DNA of 64,000 nucleotides, taken from the NCBI RefSeq assembly GCF_001665575.1, contig NZ_LZSU01000030.1:1-64000 (forward strand), read 5' to 3'. The notes beneath the pieces were generated by a model. It saw only the letters and a program-made list of their open reading frames with translations. It was not told the DNA's origin and did no database searches. The translations under genes and the position numbers were made by a program. Of this stretch, positions 54,659 through 63,666 are shown in pieces. The first letter of the stretch is position 1. Every line of letters starts with the position of its first letter. The DNA is from Mycobacterium sp. 852013-51886_SCH5428379. Lineage in GTDB: Bacteria; Actinomycetota; Actinomycetes; Mycobacteriales; Mycobacteriaceae.

Positions 54659-54988
54659 TCATGACCGCACGAGGCGGGCGATGGCTTCGGATGCTTCGGT
54701 GAGTTTGGCGTCGGCGGCCGGCCCACCGGCGGCAGCAGCGTCTCGAACGCAGTGTCGGATATGGTCGTCGAGCAGTGCCAGCGAGACGCTTTGCAGGGCT
54801 TTGGTCAGTGCGTCAGCTTGGGTGAGGATGTCGATGCAATAGCGTTCCTCCTCGATCATCCGACTGATGCCGCGGGCTTGGCCCTCAATGCGTTTCAAGC
54901 GTTTGAGGTACTTGTCCTTGTCGGTGATGTAGCCGTGGTGGACTGAACCCGATGCCGGGCAGTGGTCAGCGTCGTCGACGTGAGTCAT
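54659..54988 (-). CDS. csoR: Copper-sensing repressor CsoR
   Basis: 109 residues. KYLKRLKRIEGQARGISRMI is the family start. The copper ligands C-H-C are all present: YC in ERYCIDIL, then DDHIRHC with His four residues before the second Cys. This contrasts with the CstR-like protein at 38928, which lacks the His. A short His/Cys-bearing N-terminus precedes. Regulates this operon through the boxes at 58864-58910, by inference. Confidence 0.88.
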   Translation of the reverse strand: MTHVDDADHCPASGSVHHGYITDKDKYLKRLKRIEGQARGISRMIEEERYCIDILTQADALTKALQSVSLALLDDHIRHCVRDAAAAGGPAADAKLTEASEAIARLVRS

Positions 54989-55037
54989 GGCAACACCTTC
55001 GGTGTGTGGGTTGGGCGGCCGGAGTTCGGCAGGTCGG

Positions 55038-55313
55038 TCACGCCGCGCTGGCGTACTTGTCGGGGTCTCGGTCGAAGCGCGGTCCACATCCGTTGCAGCA
55101 GAACCAATACCGTCGGCCTCGGTAGTCGCGGAATAGGCCCGCGGCTTCGGCGGCCGCCTTGTTCACCGGCGTGCCGGGCATGACCGGGCATGTTGTCTCG
55201 TCCGTTAGGGAGTCGAGGAGGTTCGTGGTCCCCGGATTGATGACCGTCGTGTCGAGGTCTTGTGTTGAGCCGCTGCAGCAGCAGCTCGACGTCAGGTTCT
55301 TGTTGTCGGACAT
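55038..55313 (-). CDS. Cys-rich YHS-domain protein
   Basis: 91 residues, AAGGAG upstream of the ATG. An N-terminal SSCCCSG cluster, then TTCPVMPGTPVNKAAA and YRGRRYWFCCNGCGPRFDRDP, a YHS (TRASH-like) metal-binding domain with CPVM and CCNGC. Likely a small copper chaperone or store between copA and csoR. Confidence 0.83.
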   Translation of the reverse strand: MSDNKNLTSSCCCSGSTQDLDTTVINPGTTNLLDSLTDETTCPVMPGTPVNKAAAEAAGLFRDYRGRRYWFCCNGCGPRFDRDPDKYASAA

Positions 55314-55338
55314 GAGTTCTCCTTGATGCAGAAGGGGT

Positions 55339-57612
55339 TCAGTGGGTAGAGGCAGAGGATGTGGATGTGGATTTGAAGCCGCGCAGTCGGAGGCTGTTGC
55401 CCACGACGAAGACGCTGGAGAACGCCATGGCCGCGCCGGCGAGCATCGGGTTGAGCAGCCCCAGGGCTGCGACCGGTATGGCAGCGACGTTATAGGCGAA
55501 CGCCCAGAACAGGTTCGTCTTGATCGTCGACAATGTTCTGCGGGATAGCCGGATCGCGTCGACGGCGCTGCGCAGGTCGCCGCGCACCAGGGTGATGTCG
55601 GAGGCCTCGATCGCCACGTCAGTTCCAGTACCCATGGCCAGGCCGAGGTCGGCTTGGGCGAGGGCGGGCGCATCGTTGACGCCATCGCCGACCATCGCCA
55701 CGGTCCTGCCCTCGGATTGCAGCCGGGTGATGACGTCGACTTTGTCTTTGGGCATGACCTCGGCGATCACGGTGTCGATGCCGACCTCAGCGGCGATCTG
55801 GCGGGCGACGGCTTCGTTGTCGCCGGTGAGCAGCACAGGCGTCAGACCAAGCTCACGCATCTGTGAGATCGCTTGAGCACTGGTCGGCTTCACGGTATCC
55901 GCGACGACGAGTACGCCGCGGGCCTGACCGTCCCAGCCGACGGCGACCACCGTCTTGCCCTGCGCTTCGGCCGCGTCTTTCGCCTGCACCAACTCGGGGC
56001 TCAGGTGTTGGGCCCAGTCGGCGAGCAGTGATTCGCGGCCCACGACGACGGCGTGTCCGTCGACGATGCCCTGCACACCCTTGCCTTCGGCATTGGCGAA
56101 ATCCTCAGGGGTGTCCAGGATCCCGAGTTCTTCGGTGGCGGCGATGGCGATGGCTTGGGCGATCGGGTGCTCCGAAGCGTTCTCCAATGCGCCGGCCAGC
56201 CGGAGCAGGTCTGCGCGTTCGGTTCCTGGCGAGGTGACGACGTCGACCAGGGTCATCTTGCCGGTGGTGACGGTGCCGGTCTTGTCCAACACCACGGTGT
56301 CGACCTTGCGGGTGGACTCCAGCACCTCCGGGCCCTTGATCAACACGCCCATTTGTGCGCCGCGACCGGTCCCGACCAGCAGTGCTGTCGGCGTGGCCAA
56401 GCCGAGCGCGCAGGGGCAGGCGATTACCAGGACCGCCACTGCGGCGGTGAAGGCGGCCGCGACCGGAAAGCCTGCGCCCAACCATGCGCCGAGTGTGATC
56501 ACCGCGATTGCCAGGACGATCGGCACGAAGACGCCGGAGATGCGATCGGCCAGTCGCTGGACCTGGGCTTTGCCGGTTTGGGCGTTCTCCACCAGTTGGG
56601 CCATTTGCGCCAACTGGGTGTCGGAACCGACGCGGGTGGCGCGTACCACCAGTCGCCCGCCGGCGTTGACGGTCGCACCGACCACGGTGTCACCTGGGCC
56701 GACCTCCACGGGGACCGATTCGCCGGTCAGCATCGAGGCATCGACCGCCGATGTTCCCGATACCACCACCCCGTCGGTGGCGATCTTCTCCCCCGGGCGC
56801 ACGACGAACTCGTCGCCCACTATCAGGTCCTCGACGGCGATCTTCGTTTCCGCGCCGTCGCGCAGAACGGACACCTCCTTGGCGCCCATCTCCAGGAGGG
56901 CGCGCAGCGCCGCACCGGCCTGCCGTTTGGACCGTTTCTCGAAGTAGCGCCCGGCAAGGATGAATGTTGTTACTCCAGCGGCGACTTCGAGGTAGATGTT
57001 GGCGGCGCCGTGAGACGGTGCGAGTGTCAGTTCGAACGGATGCTTCATTCCTGGGGTGCCGGCGGTCCCGAAGAACAGCGCGTACAGCGACCACAGGAAG
57101 GCCGACAAGGTGCCCAGGGAGATGAGCGTGTCCATCGTCGCCGTGGCGTGGCGCAGGTTGGCCCAGGCGGCGCGGTGAAACGGCCACGCCGCCCAGACGA
57201 TCACCGGCGCGGCCAGCACCAGCGACGCCCACTGCCAGTAGGTGAACTGCAGCGTGGGGATCATCGCCATCGCGATGACCGGCACCGACAGCAGCGCCGA
57301 ACCGGTCAGCCGGTGGCGCAGTGACACCATGTCGGGGTCGTCGGTCTCGCCTGTCTCCCCAGTCGGAGTGGGCTTCTCCGGTGTGGGTAGCGCGGCGCTG
57401 TATCCGGCGTTTTCCACCTCGGCGACCAGCTGCGTGGGATCGTATCCGTCAGGCACCGTGACGGTGGCCTTCTCGGTCGCGTAGTTGACTGTTGCCGCGA
57501 CCCCATCGATCTTGTTGAGCTTGCGTTCGATGCGGTTGGCGCAGGAGGCGCAGGTCATTCCTCCGATGCGTAGCTCAATGCTCGGGCCGGACACCGGTGT
57601 CGATGTCGTCAT
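55339..57612 (-). CDS. copA: Copper-exporting P1B-type ATPase, CopA type (CPC motif)
   Basis: 757 residues. The N-terminal HMA domain has [13 protein letters not shown]. Core motifs: [10 protein letters not shown], the transmembrane CPC ([19 protein letters not shown]), [13 protein letters not shown], and [20 protein letters not shown]. Eight membrane helices expected. Exports Cu+ delivered by the CopZ-like protein encoded upstream. A GTG three codons earlier (57621) is too close to its ribosome site. Confidence 0.92.
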   Translation of the reverse strand: MTTSTPVSGPSIELRIGGMTCASCANRIERKLNKIDGVAATVNYATEKATVTVPDGYDPTQLVAEVENAGYSAALPTPEKPTPTGETGETDDPDMVSLRHRLTGSALLSVPVIAMAMIPTLQFTYWQWASLVLAAPVIVWAAWPFHRAAWANLRHATATMDTLISLGTLSAFLWSLYALFFGTAGTPGMKHPFELTLAPSHGAANIYLEVAAGVTTFILAGRYFEKRSKRQAGAALRALLEMGAKEVSVLRDGAETKIAVEDLIVGDEFVVRPGEKIATDGVVVSGTSAVDASMLTGESVPVEVGPGDTVVGATVNAGGRLVVRATRVGSDTQLAQMAQLVENAQTGKAQVQRLADRISGVFVPIVLAIAVITLGAWLGAGFPVAAAFTAAVAVLVIACPCALGLATPTALLVGTGRGAQMGVLIKGPEVLESTRKVDTVVLDKTGTVTTGKMTLVDVVTSPGTERADLLRLAGALENASEHPIAQAIAIAATEELGILDTPEDFANAEGKGVQGIVDGHAVVVGRESLLADWAQHLSPELVQAKDAAEAQGKTVVAVGWDGQARGVLVVADTVKPTSAQAISQMRELGLTPVLLTGDNEAVARQIAAEVGIDTVIAEVMPKDKVDVITRLQSEGRTVAMVGDGVNDAPALAQADLGLAMGTGTDVAIEASDITLVRGDLRSAVDAIRLSRRTLSTIKTNLFWAFAYNVAAIPVAALGLLNPMLAGAAMAFSSVFVVGNSLRLRGFKSTSTSSASTH

Positions 57613-57653
57613 GAGTGCCACTGCCTTTCAGTTTTCTTGGTGGACGGAGGTCG

Positions 57654-58625
57654 TCAGTGCCCGCCGGCATGGCCGGCGTCGCGCGACGGTTGTGGCGCTG
57701 GCTGATTGGTGTTGTCGCGTGCTGCGTCGATGACGAACGTGGCGGTGTGCACGGTGTCGTCGACATTGAAGTCGAGGTAGAGCAGGTAGCGACCGGCGGT
57801 GGGTGCGGTCGCCGCGAACGACACCGAAGGGCCGCCGGTACGGCCCACCACCGGCTCAGCGCCCTCGGGGTGCACGTGCAGATACGCCATGTCGCCCTCA
57901 CGCAGCGCGACGAGGTGCCCGTATGCCCCCAGGTAGGGCTGCAGTGTCGTCACCGGCACGTCGTCACGGGTGATCTTCGCTGTGAGCTGCTTCGAAACGC
58001 CGGCGGTGAGCACACCGTCGAGTTCCACGGTGTACCCGGCAATCTCATCCGAGGTGCGTGTGGTCAGCGGGGGCGCCGGGGCGAACTCGCCGGCAACGTC
58101 GACCGTGCGGGTTAGGGTGAGTTTGGCGCTGCTGGCCTGGGCGGGCTGGAAATCCGCGAACACCCGGTAGGTCCCGGCGGCCTTCCACGTCCAGGGCGTC
58201 GACCACGTGCCGGTTGCCTGGTCCAGGACCGGGTGGACGTGCGCGAAGTGCTGACCGTCGGAGCGGACGATGATGAGATGCAGCTGCTTGTCGTGCACCG
58301 TCGCGTAGTCCAGCAGCGGCGTGCCGCTGGGACCAGCAATGGTGAAGCTCAACGTGGCCCGATCGTTGGGGGCTCCGGGTGCCCGTACCGCGCTGAGCGT
58401 GTATCCGTCTTGGGCGAGTGACAGCCCCGGCGGATCGGCGGACAGAGGTGATATCGGCGACGCCGGCGCGGTCGGCGCGCTGTGATCAGCCGAGGGCTTA
58501 GCGCCAACGTGCTGAGGAGCCGTCACCGCGGTGTCGGGGACGACCGCCGCGGCGGTGACGTACGCAGCCGTGAACGCCACCGCCAGTCCGGCACCAAAAG
58601 CGGCCAACCGTCCCGCGGCGTTCAT
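57654..58625 (-). CDS. Membrane-anchored secreted protein of the copper operon
   Basis: 323 residues. An N-terminal hydrophobic anchor, then a Pro/Ala linker and two beta-rich domains containing LHLIIVRSDGQHFAHVHPVL and MAYLHVHPEGAEPV. The two HVHP segments and the His-containing C-terminus (AGHAGGH) suggest extracytoplasmic metal binding. The type is regularly found next to actinobacterial copA genes, usually annotated as hypothetical or heavy-metal-binding. Coupled to copZ by an ATGA overlap. Confidence 0.75.
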   Translation of the reverse strand: MNAAGRLAAFGAGLAVAFTAAYVTAAAVVPDTAVTAPQHVGAKPSADHSAPTAPASPISPLSADPPGLSLAQDGYTLSAVRAPGAPNDRATLSFTIAGPSGTPLLDYATVHDKQLHLIIVRSDGQHFAHVHPVLDQATGTWSTPWTWKAAGTYRVFADFQPAQASSAKLTLTRTVDVAGEFAPAPPLTTRTSDEIAGYTVELDGVLTAGVSKQLTAKITRDDVPVTTLQPYLGAYGHLVALREGDMAYLHVHPEGAEPVVGRTGGPSVSFAATAPTAGRYLLYLDFNVDDTVHTATFVIDAARDNTNQPAPQPSRDAGHAGGH

Positions 58626-58834
58626 GCGACCCGCACCGCCGAATAGCCGGCCTCGTCGACCGCACGCAGGATCTGGGCGTCATCGACGGGACCGCTGGAG
58701 GTCACGATCAGAGTGCCCGTCGTGGCGCTGACCTCGACGTCTTGAACACCGGCGACCTCGCTGACTTCTTCCCGCACTGACAGCTCGCAGTGCCCGCAGG
58801 TCATTCCCGTGACGGCGTATTTGGTCGTGCTCAT
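58622..58834 (-). CDS. copZ: Heavy-metal-associated (HMA) copper chaperone
   Basis: 70 residues, one HMA domain with VTGMTCGHCELSVREEV. Typical CopZ length and fold; binds Cu+ through the CGHC pair and hands it to CopA. First gene of the copper operon. Confidence 0.9.
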   Translation of the reverse strand: MSTTKYAVTGMTCGHCELSVREEVSEVAGVQDVEVSATTGTLIVTSSGPVDDAQILRAVDEAGYSAVRVA

Positions 58835-58863
58835 GACCGAACTCCCATCTTCGCTCGCGGTGG

Positions 58864-58910
58864 TACCCCTACCGGGTATGCGTACCCAAAGTATACCCCC
58901 AGAGGGTATA
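58864..58910. promoter_or_regulatory. Two tandem TACCC-N5-GGGTA boxes (CsoR operators)
   Basis: TACCC-CTACC-GGGTA at 58864-58878 and TATACCC-CCAGA-GGGTATA at 58892-58910, spaced about 29 bases centre to centre, upstream of copZ. This is the palindrome class bound by CsoR/RicR repressors in mycobacteria. The second box also lies 80 bases before the divergent hydrolase gene and may control it. Confidence 0.8.
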
Positions 58911-58989
58911 TTGCAAGGGTGGGTTCTTCGGGCTGTTGCTGATGCCGTGTCGACGCAGGCCGAAGCATTCCCAACGAAGGGAGAGGCAG

Positions 58990-59799
58990 ATGGTGATGCG
59001 AACGTTGCACGTCGGGGATGACGGCTGGCCGCTCATGGGCGAGGTCGTGGGCCGCGGAGAGCTGATCATCATGCTGCACGGCGGTGGGCCCGATCACTAC
59101 AGCATGAGGCCGCTTGCCAACCGACTTGCTGGCCGGTATCGCGTTGCGCTGCCCGATATTCGAGGCTATGGAGCATCGCGATGCCCCGATCCGACGTTGC
59201 ACCGCTGGGATCAGTACGTCACCGACACGATCGCGATCATGCACGCGCTCGACGCCACGTCCACCCACCTCGTCGGCGCCGGCCTCGGCGGCACGATCGC
59301 CTTGCGGACATGCCTCCAACACCCCCAGATCGCCCGGTCCGCGGTCATCATCAGTGCTGAAGCTATCGAGGACGACGACGACAAGGTCGCAGACGCAGAG
59401 CTGATGGCCCGTTTCGCCGACCGCGCCCGTTCCCGCGGTTTACAGGCTGCCTGGGAGCTGTTTGTTCCTCATCTTCAACCGCTCATTGCCAACCTCGTCA
59501 CCGAGGCCATTCCTCGCGCTGACGCCCAAAGCGCCGCTGCCGCAGCGGCAATCGGTCAAGATCGCGCCTTCGCCACAATCGAGGAACTCCGGCGCATCAA
59601 CGCTCCGACGCTCATCATCGCTGGCAATGACCCACGTCACCCCGCGCAACTCGCGCGCACCCTCGCCGACACCCTTCCGCACGGAGTACTCGCCGAGGCG
59701 ACAATGTCCGACCTGCTCGTCGACGCTGACGACCTGGCGCGCGCTTTCGCCCCGGCAATCGAACAGTTCCTCGCCACCACGCTGGACCGGGACATTTAG
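58990..59799 (+). CDS. Alpha/beta-hydrolase fold protein with altered nucleophile elbow
   Basis: 269 residues from the ATG at 58990, with GGGAGAGG upstream. LIIMLHGGGPDH (oxyanion loop), LPDIRGYGAS and the nucleophile-elbow region VGAGLGGTIAL are present. The expected G-x-S-x-G reads G-A-G-L-G, so the catalytic Ser is Gly. It may be inactive as a hydrolase or use other chemistry. Divergent from the copper operon across the CsoR boxes. Confidence 0.78.
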   Translation: MVMRTLHVGDDGWPLMGEVVGRGELIIMLHGGGPDHYSMRPLANRLAGRYRVALPDIRGYGASRCPDPTLHRWDQYVTDTIAIMHALDATSTHLVGAGLGGTIALRTCLQHPQIARSAVIISAEAIEDDDDKVADAELMARFADRARSRGLQAAWELFVPHLQPLIANLVTEAIPRADAQSAAAAAAIGQDRAFATIEELRRINAPTLIIAGNDPRHPAQLARTLADTLPHGVLAEATMSDLLVDADDLARAFAPAIEQFLATTLDRDI

Positions 59800-60057
59800 G
59801 CCATCAACTCGTGGCGCAGCTCCTGCGGGACACCGAGGTGGCCGCAGTCCACAGCCGTCAGCTGCAGCAGGATTTCCCACTATCGGCCTTGATGGGGCGG
59901 CGCCCGCTGGTGATTTGGCTAAACGTGCACAGGGCGATGCACTTGGCGATCGACCGCGTGGTTGGACTCTCGATGAGCCGCCGAAATTGCTCTTGTGCCG
60001 TCACGAGCGATAGGCCTTCCCAGTGGACGAGGTACCTTCGCGGGTACAACCGCAAAG

Positions 60058-60072
60058 TACCCCTTGGGGGTA
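60058..60072. promoter_or_regulatory. Orphan TACCC-N5-GGGTA box
   Basis: A perfect match to the two operator boxes upstream of copZ, but with no recognisable copper gene next to it. Either it serves an unrecognised short gene or it survived after gene loss. Confidence 0.6.
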
Positions 60073-60202
60073 TCCCCGCACAATGTGCGATTCAACGGAT
60101 GTGGTCGCAAACCCTCTGTCCTTCGGCGCCTACGCGCCTACTGCCAGCCCTATCGCCGCAGGCCCCGTCAGCGATACAGATCAACGCCGGCGGTCGCGGC
60201 AT

Positions 60203-60268
60203 CGCCACTTGCGCGTCGAGGCCCTGGCCAGTGTCGCGAACTCGGACGTAGCCGAGGATCGCCGTCAT
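60203..60268 (-). pseudogene. Serine recombinase (resolvase) N-terminal stub
   Basis: On the minus strand MTAILGYVRVRDTGQGLDAQ reproduces the start of resolvase/invertase proteins (..GYARVST..Q.LDAQ). The catalytic Ser position reads R or D, and the frame then degenerates. A relic of a transposon or resolvase gene. Confidence 0.55.
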
Positions 60269-60412
60269 GCAAACGACTTTCGCACTGCCTACCGACACCG
60301 CGGATCAGAGACGCAGAGCGTGAGACTAGAAGTGAGACACCGCGACCTAGCGCTATGCGGCCGGCAACGTGGGCAGCCCAGCGGTCTCGTTTCTTTAGAT
60401 ACGAGCAGCTGT

Positions 60413-61093
60413 CTATCCGCGCGCCAAGGCCTGGTCAAGTGCCGTGGAGAGGTCTTCGTAGCTGCGCGGCTGGATGCGTTCGCCGTTGAGGAAGAAGGTG
60501 GGGGTTCCTTGCACGCCCAATGCGGTGCCGTCGGCGATGTCGAGTTGGATGCGTTCTAGGGTCGCAGGGTCGTTGTAGGTGGCGTCGAAGGCGGGCATGT
60601 CCAGGCCAAGTTGCTGGGCGAACCCACGGAACACGTCGTCGGCGGGAGTCTGCTGCTCGCCCCATTCGGCTTGTGTGTCATACATTTTGCGGTACATGGC
60701 TTCGAGTTGGCCTTGCTGGGCGGCGGCCTCGACCGCGCGTGCGGCGCGCTCGGCGTTGAAGTGCCCCGGGAGCGGGAAGTAGCGCAGCACAAAGTTCACT
60801 CGGTCGCCGTATTCGGCGCGCAGTTGCTCGATGGCGGGATACACCGCGCGGCAGCCTTCGCATTCGAAGTCGAGGAATTCCACGAAGTAGACGTCGCTGT
60901 CGGGTACGGCGTTGAGCCGGTGGCTGTTGTCCCGGACAGCCTGTCCGGCTGTCCCATCCAGTTCGATGGTGCCCGAGTCATTGTCGCGGACCGAGAGGAA
61001 CACCGCGGTCCCGATCGTCGCCACCACGATGACGAAGACGGTCAACAGAACGCGGGTGTTGGTCAGGATCGCTCCGAGCCCTTTCATGTTCAT
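60413..61093 (-). CDS. DsbA-like thioredoxin-fold membrane-anchored protein
   Basis: 226 residues. An N-terminal membrane anchor (LLTVFVIVVATIGTAVF), then a DsbA/Thioredoxin_4 domain with FLDFECEGCRAVYP (CxxC) and the cis-Pro loop GVQGTPTFFLNG. An extracytoplasmic thiol oxidoreductase. It is divergent from the ArsR/P-type ATPase pair across a 24-base gap, suggesting joint metal or thiol-stress control. Confidence 0.83.
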   Translation of the reverse strand: MNMKGLGAILTNTRVLLTVFVIVVATIGTAVFLSVRDNDSGTIELDGTAGQAVRDNSHRLNAVPDSDVYFVEFLDFECEGCRAVYPAIEQLRAEYGDRVNFVLRYFPLPGHFNAERAARAVEAAAQQGQLEAMYRKMYDTQAEWGEQQTPADDVFRGFAQQLGLDMPAFDATYNDPATLERIQLDIADGTALGVQGTPTFFLNGERIQPRSYEDLSTALDQALARG

Positions 61094-61117
61094 ATCAACG
61101 TACTTTAGTATATTAAT
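61084..61117. promoter_or_regulatory. AT-rich divergent promoter with ArsR-type inverted repeat
   Basis: ATATCAA and TTAATAT arms (one mismatch) span the 24-base gap between the DsbA-like and ArsR genes and overlap the DsbA-like start. A TAGTAT -10-like hexamer at 61106-61111 lies six bases before the arsR ATG, consistent with a leaderless transcript and self-repression. Confidence 0.5.
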
Positions 61118-61501
61118 ATGAGCGAACCGGTGGATATCTGCGATCTCCTCTGTTTGGACCTGCCTCACGCGGAGTCCATCCGGGCCACGGTGCCGGACAG
61201 CGCCACCATCGCCGCCGCAGCAGCAGCGGCGCGCGGCCTGGGTGACCCCACCCGGTTGTCCATTGCGGCCGCGCTGGCGGCCGGCGATGAGTTGTGCGTC
61301 TGCGACATGGCCTGGGTGGTCGGACTGTCGCAGGGCTTGGTGTCCCACCATCTGCGCCAACTCAAGAACGCGTCGCTGGTGTCCTCACGCCGTCAAGGCA
61401 AGTTGGTGATGTATCAGCTGACCGAGCGTGGGCGCCAGTTGACCGACTCGGTACTGACCGGTGCAGGCGCGCGTGCGGGGAAGGAACCCGATCGTGTCTG
61501 A
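61118..61501 (+). CDS. ArsR/SmtB family metal-responsive repressor (CmtR/CadC-like)
   Basis: 127 residues. Cys residues near the N-terminus (DICDLLCLD) and in the recognition region (DELCVCDMAW) match the Cd/Pb-sensing sites of CmtR and CadC-type repressors. Winged helix: GLSQGLVSHHLRQLKNASLV and GKLVMYQLTERG. Overlaps the ATPase start by eight bases. Confidence 0.87.
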   Translation: MSEPVDICDLLCLDLPHAESIRATVPDSATIAAAAAAARGLGDPTRLSIAAALAAGDELCVCDMAWVVGLSQGLVSHHLRQLKNASLVSSRRQGKLVMYQLTERGRQLTDSVLTGAGARAGKEPDRV

Positions 61502-63629
61502 TGCATGCTGCGGGCCACGCGACGACGTCGAACCCGAAGCGGGTCCCGAAAGCCTGTGGCAAGTCCGAGAATTGCAATTCGCGGCGCTGGCCGGGGTCCT
61601 GCTGGCCGTGAGCTGGATCGTCGGGCGGGTCGGCTACGAGGGTGTCGGAGAAGTCGTCGAGCTGGCTGCGGTAGCTGCTGCCGCGATCACGTTCGTCCCC
61701 GATGCGGCCCGCAACCTGCGGCATGGCCGTATCGGGGTCGGCACGTTGATGACGATCGCTGCGATCGGCGCGGTGGCCCTGGGCCAGTTCGCCGAGGCCG
61801 CCCTGCTGGGCATCTTGTTCTCGATCGCCGAAGGCTTGGAGCACTACGCCGTCAGCCGCACCCGTCGCGGGCTGCGCTCCCTGTTATCGCTGGTGCCGCC
61901 GAAGGCCTCGGTACTGCGGGATGGCAGTGAAATCACCGTTGCTCCTGGTGATCTCGTCATTGGTGACGTCATGGTGATCCGGCCCGGTGAACGGGCCGCC
62001 ACTGATGGCGCCATCCGATCCGGTCAGACGAGCCTGGATCTATCGGCGATCACCGGCGAGTCGGTGCCCGTCGAAGCCGGACCCGGCAGCGACGTGTTCG
62101 CCGGTGCCATCAACGGCGGCGGAGCGATCGAGGTCGAGGTCACCGCCCTGGCCGCCGACAGTTCCCTGGCGCAGATCGTGCACATCGTCGAGCAAGCCCA
62201 GGAACGCAAGGGCGCCGGCCAACGACTGGCGGATCGGATCGCCCGGCCGCTGGTGCCGGCGATCATGGCGTTGGCCGCGGCCATCGCCGCGGTGGGAGCG
62301 GTCTTCGGTGACCCGATGCTGTGGCTGGAACGGGCACTAGTGGTGCTGGTGGCGGCGTCACCGTGCGCGCTGGCAATCGCGGTCCCGTTGACCGTGGTCG
62401 CGGCCATTGGAGCCGCCAGCCGCCACGGTGCCCTGATCAAGGGCGGCGCGGCGGTCGAAGAACTCGGCCGCATCAAGGTCGTCGCCCTGGACAAGACCGG
62501 CACGCTCACCCGCAACCAGCCCCGCGTCGTCGAGGTGGTCACCACCGACGACCTCAGCGACGCCGACGCCCTGCGGTGGGCCGCGGCACTGGAGGCGCGC
62601 AGCGAGCACCCACTGGCCCAGGCGATCCTGATCGCCGCCGGTGACTCGCCGGCCGCGGGCGACGTGACCGCAGTACCGGGCTACGGCCTGCATGGTGACC
62701 TTGACGGGCACCGGCTGCGCCTCGGAAAACCCTCCTGGGTAGCCCCTGGACCTCTCGAAGGTGATGTGGTGCTGTTGCAGGCCGCCGGTGCCACCGTGGT
62801 GGTGCTCGCCCGCGACGAGCAGCCGGTCGCCGCCATCGCGGTGCGTGATGAACTTCGCCCCGAAGCCGCCGAGGCCGTCAGTCTGTTGCAGCGGTTGGGG
62901 ATCGCGGTGGCGATGCTCACCGGCGACAACACCCGTACCGCTGACGCGGTGGCCACCGAAGCCGGCATCACTACCGTGCACTCCGAGCTGCTGCCCGAGG
63001 ACAAGGCAGCTCTACTGCCGGCCCTCGCGCAGGGCCGCCCCATCGCCATGGTCGGCGACGGGATCAACGACGCCCCCGCGCTGGCCACCGCCGACATTGG
63101 CATCGCCATGGGTGCCATGGGCACCGACGTCGCCATCGAAACCGCGGACGTCGCCTTGATGGGCGAGGACCTACGCCATTTACCCCAGGTGCTGGCCCAC
63201 TCGCGGCGCGCTCGCCGGATCATGGTGCAGAACATCGCGTTCTCGTTGGCGATCATCTCGGTCTTGATTCCGCTGGCCGCCTTTGGCGTCCTGGGCCTGG
63301 CCACGGTGGTCCTGATCCACGAAACCGCCGAAGTGTTCGTCATCCTCAACGCCATCCGCGCCGCCCGCATCACCGCCCTGCCCGGCGTGACAGCGACATC
63401 ACCGCGATCAACAACCCACTCCCTCGACGTCGGCCCAGCGCCCAGTCCTGACGACCCCTGCTGCGGGCCCCAACAGTCCGCGCAGACACCAGCCACCAGC
63501 ATCAACCTCCCCTTGGTCGCGCCGGCCCCGGCACAGGACAACCACGGGTGCGACTGCTGCGCCCCCAACGGATCTCCACCGGACGTCAACGACACGACCG
63601 CACCCACCACGCGAACCAACCGCCGATAG
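61494..63629 (+). CDS. P1B-type heavy-metal ATPase with SPC motif (CtpG-like)
   Basis: 711 residues from a GTG with GGAAGGAA upstream. Short Cys N-terminus (SDACCGP), no HMA domain. Core motifs: [10 protein letters not shown], the membrane motif SPC (VAASPCALAIAVPL), LDKTGTLTRNQPR and GDGINDAPALATAD. The C-terminus has two Cys clusters (DPCCGP and CDCCAP). Together with the CmtR-like regulator this resembles the M. tuberculosis cmtR/ctpG pair. Metal is probably Cd, Pb, Zn or Co; the SPC motif alone does not decide. Confidence 0.87.
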   Translation: MSDACCGPRDDVEPEAGPESLWQVRELQFAALAGVLLAVSWIVGRVGYEGVGEVVELAAVAAAAITFVPDAARNLRHGRIGVGTLMTIAAIGAVALGQFAEAALLGILFSIAEGLEHYAVSRTRRGLRSLLSLVPPKASVLRDGSEITVAPGDLVIGDVMVIRPGERAATDGAIRSGQTSLDLSAITGESVPVEAGPGSDVFAGAINGGGAIEVEVTALAADSSLAQIVHIVEQAQERKGAGQRLADRIARPLVPAIMALAAAIAAVGAVFGDPMLWLERALVVLVAASPCALAIAVPLTVVAAIGAASRHGALIKGGAAVEELGRIKVVALDKTGTLTRNQPRVVEVVTTDDLSDADALRWAAALEARSEHPLAQAILIAAGDSPAAGDVTAVPGYGLHGDLDGHRLRLGKPSWVAPGPLEGDVVLLQAAGATVVVLARDEQPVAAIAVRDELRPEAAEAVSLLQRLGIAVAMLTGDNTRTADAVATEAGITTVHSELLPEDKAALLPALAQGRPIAMVGDGINDAPALATADIGIAMGAMGTDVAIETADVALMGEDLRHLPQVLAHSRRARRIMVQNIAFSLAIISVLIPLAAFGVLGLATVVLIHETAEVFVILNAIRAARITALPGVTATSPRSTTHSLDVGPAPSPDDPCCGPQQSAQTPATSINLPLVAPAPAQDNHGCDCCAPNGSPPDVNDTTAPTTRTNRR

Positions 63630-63666
63630 CCCCACCAGCTCGCCCGCATGACAGGAGTCAACTTTC

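Larger units (their letters stand above)
59800..60412. other. Gene-poor scar with CsoR-type box and recombination-site-like repeats
   Basis: 613 bases without a convincing gene. TACCC-CTTGG-GGGTA at 60058-60072 has exactly the architecture of the copZ boxes; TACC-N6-GGTA at 60033-60046 is a weaker one. A serine-recombinase stub is at 60203-60268. Two GTGAGAC heptamers 12 bases apart are at 60320-60326 and 60332-60338. A 65-codon minus frame starting with TTG at 60055, next to the box, is possible but unsupported. Confidence 0.5.

Noticed and set aside
60073..60300. MymT-like metallothionein after the orphan box
   Set aside because: The short plus frame starting MCDST has no Cys clusters and runs into degenerate sequence, so it is not metallothionein-like.
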